Made by a program: the position numbers and the translations under genes
Notes under the pieces: generated by a model
Told to the model about the DNA's origin: nothing
What the model saw: only the letters and a program-made list of their open reading frames with translations
Database searches by the model: none
NCBI RefSeq assembly: GCF_028736215.1
Contig: NZ_CP117883.1
Location: 2,976,001-3,040,000, forward strand
Reading direction: 5' to 3'
Origin: Mucilaginibacter sp. KACC 22773
Lineage (GTDB): Bacteria > Bacteroidota > Bacteroidia > Sphingobacteriales > Sphingobacteriaceae
Length of the DNA: 64,000 nt
In this document: positions 63,086-64,000 of the stretch, in pieces
Layout: every line of letters begins with the position of its first letter
Numbering within the stretch: position 1 is the first letter of the stretch

Positions 63086-64000
63086 TTAAGCGTGCTCAAT
63101 AGCATGCTTCAAAGCCGCGTTGTGCCTGTACCGGAATACAAATGGGAAAATAATAGCTATCACTAAAGCATAACCTGCAAAGCTAAGCCAGATACCATGC
63201 CAGTCTTTACTTTGGTCGGCATGTGTGAAGAATTTATCAATCACGATGCCACTTATACGGCTGCCAAAAAAAGCGCCAAAACCGTTTACCATCATCATAA
63301 ATAAGCCCTGCGCACTTCCGCGTATTTCTGGCGCTGCCTGGGTTTCGACAAATAGCGATCCCGATATATTAAAGAAATCAAATGCCATACCGTATACAAT
63401 ACATGATAAAACTATCATCCATAAGCCTCCGGCGGGATCGCCAAACGCAAATAAACCAAACCGTAAAACCCAGGCCAGCATGCTAAAAAGCATTACATAC
63501 TTAATGCCGAATTTGCGCAGAAAGAAGGGGATAGCCAGAATAAACAATGTTTCGGAGATTTGCGATATCGACATAATAATAGCCGGATACTTAACAGCTA
63601 TCGAATCTTTATAAACAGGTACTTTGGCGAAATCATGAATAAAGGTATCGCCATAAGCGTTGGTAAGCTGTAACGCAGCACCTAACAGCATGGAAAAGGT
63701 GAAAAAGATAACAAACTTGGGGTCTTTGAATAAAGCAAACGCATTTAATCCCAACGAGTTGGCAAATGATTTTTTTTCGGTTTTGGCCGATAGTGGCGGG
63801 CACTTGGGTAGGGTGAAAGAATATAAACCTAATACCAATGCTACCGCACCTGCTATGTAAAATTGATTCGCCGAAATTTCGCTATGCGTTAAACTTACTG
63901 TCCATAATGCTGCAATAAAACCTATAGTGCCCCATATTCTGATGGGAGGAAAATCTTTGACAACGTCAATGTTGTTACTTTTTAACGCAGAGTACGATAC
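63086..64000 (-). CDS. Nucleoside permease-type MFS transporter, 3' part
   Basis: The frame is open to the right edge (about 304 residues visible, with no start), so the N-terminus is off the window. Visible parts include NNIDVVKDFPPIRIWGTIGFIAALWTV, the loop 6-7 region NSLGLNAFALFKDPKFVIFFTFSMLLG and the end VFRYRHNAALKHAIEHA. These fit the NupG/nucleoside:H+ symporter branch of the MFS (Nuc_H_symport). About eight membrane segments remain. It probably imports nucleosides across the inner membrane. Confidence 0.85.
   Translation of the reverse strand, partial: VSYSALKSNNIDVVKDFPPIRIWGTIGFIAALWTVSLTHSEISANQFYIAGAVALVLGLYSFTLPKCPPLSAKTEKKSFANSLGLNAFALFKDPKFVIFFTFSMLLGAALQLTNAYGDTFIHDFAKVPVYKDSIAVKYPAIIMSISQISETLFILAIPFFLRKFGIKYVMLFSMLAWVLRFGLFAFGDPAGGLWMIVLSCIVYGMAFDFFNISGSLFVETQAAPEIRGSAQGLFMMMVNGFGAFFGSRISGIVIDKFFTHADQSKDWHGIWLSFAGYALVIAIIFPFVFRYRHNAALKHAIEHA

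Overview
The window looks like chromosome from a Bacteroidota bacterium of the Sphingobacteriaceae type, probably Mucilaginibacter or a close relative (inference). The grounds are: promoters of the form TTTG-N19-TAnnTTTG in front of both tRNA genes; starts without Shine-Dalgarno motifs; a GH92 mannosidase; a DAHP synthase/chorismate mutase fusion; a DUF4870, DUF4199 and TIGR02117 gene set; and GTCATTGCGAG/GTCATCCTGAGG intergenic palindromes. There are no rRNA genes, phage genes, transposases or CRISPR arrays.

Layout. 1-4.1 kb: end of a PPK2 polyphosphate kinase, a DUF4870 membrane protein and a modular GH92 alpha-mannosidase. 4.2-9.8 kb: a czcCBA-type heavy-metal efflux operon (minus strand). 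10.4-12.5 kb: omega-amidase and methionine/glutamine transaminase, a metabolite-repair pair. 12.9-16.9 kb: an accessory operon (serine hydrolase lipoprotein, cupin, SnoaL-like protein, membrane protein) and a RibD-C reductase. 17.1-22.1 kb: a Sel1-repeat protein, two NAD(P)-binding proteins with an AraC regulator, and an OmpA lipoprotein. 22.3-28.4 kb: a three-gene DUF1549/DUF1553, DUF1501 and DUF2231-cytochrome c cluster. 28.5-35.4 kb: a transglutaminase/ATP-grasp/alpha-E cluster predicted to make or process peptide-like bonds, with a convergent zinc peptidase. 37.2-42.8 kb: a thioester-type alpha-2-macroglobulin. 43-51.3 kb: topA, mnmA, a frameshifted TIGR02117 gene, two tiny membrane-protein genes, a HAD phosphatase and an MFS gene with an internal stop. 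51.4-59.5 kb: aromatic amino acid genes (pheA, DAHPS/chorismate mutase, aroA, aroC, and separately aroB). 59.5-64 kb: S4 protein, proline dehydrogenase, DUF4199, two identical tRNA-Pro genes, a secreted low-complexity protein and a nucleoside permease cut by the window end.

Two things stand out. First, the leader of pheA carries a complete ribosome-mediated attenuator: a 21-codon ORF with the core YFYGYYFYF, a 14-bp terminator hairpin just before pheA, and a copy of the hairpin's 3' arm inside the leader ORF that can pair with the 5' arm to form an antiterminator. This would tie the pheA-aroG/CM-aroA-aroC run to Phe/Tyr supply. Second, many genes carry seven-base-periodic sequence at or just after the stop codon. 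Some are clean arrays (ccaatga, ctaatga, and an eight-base version ccaatgaa) and others are loose heptad phrases, often folded back as inverted repeats. One such phrase lies inside the aroA coding region.
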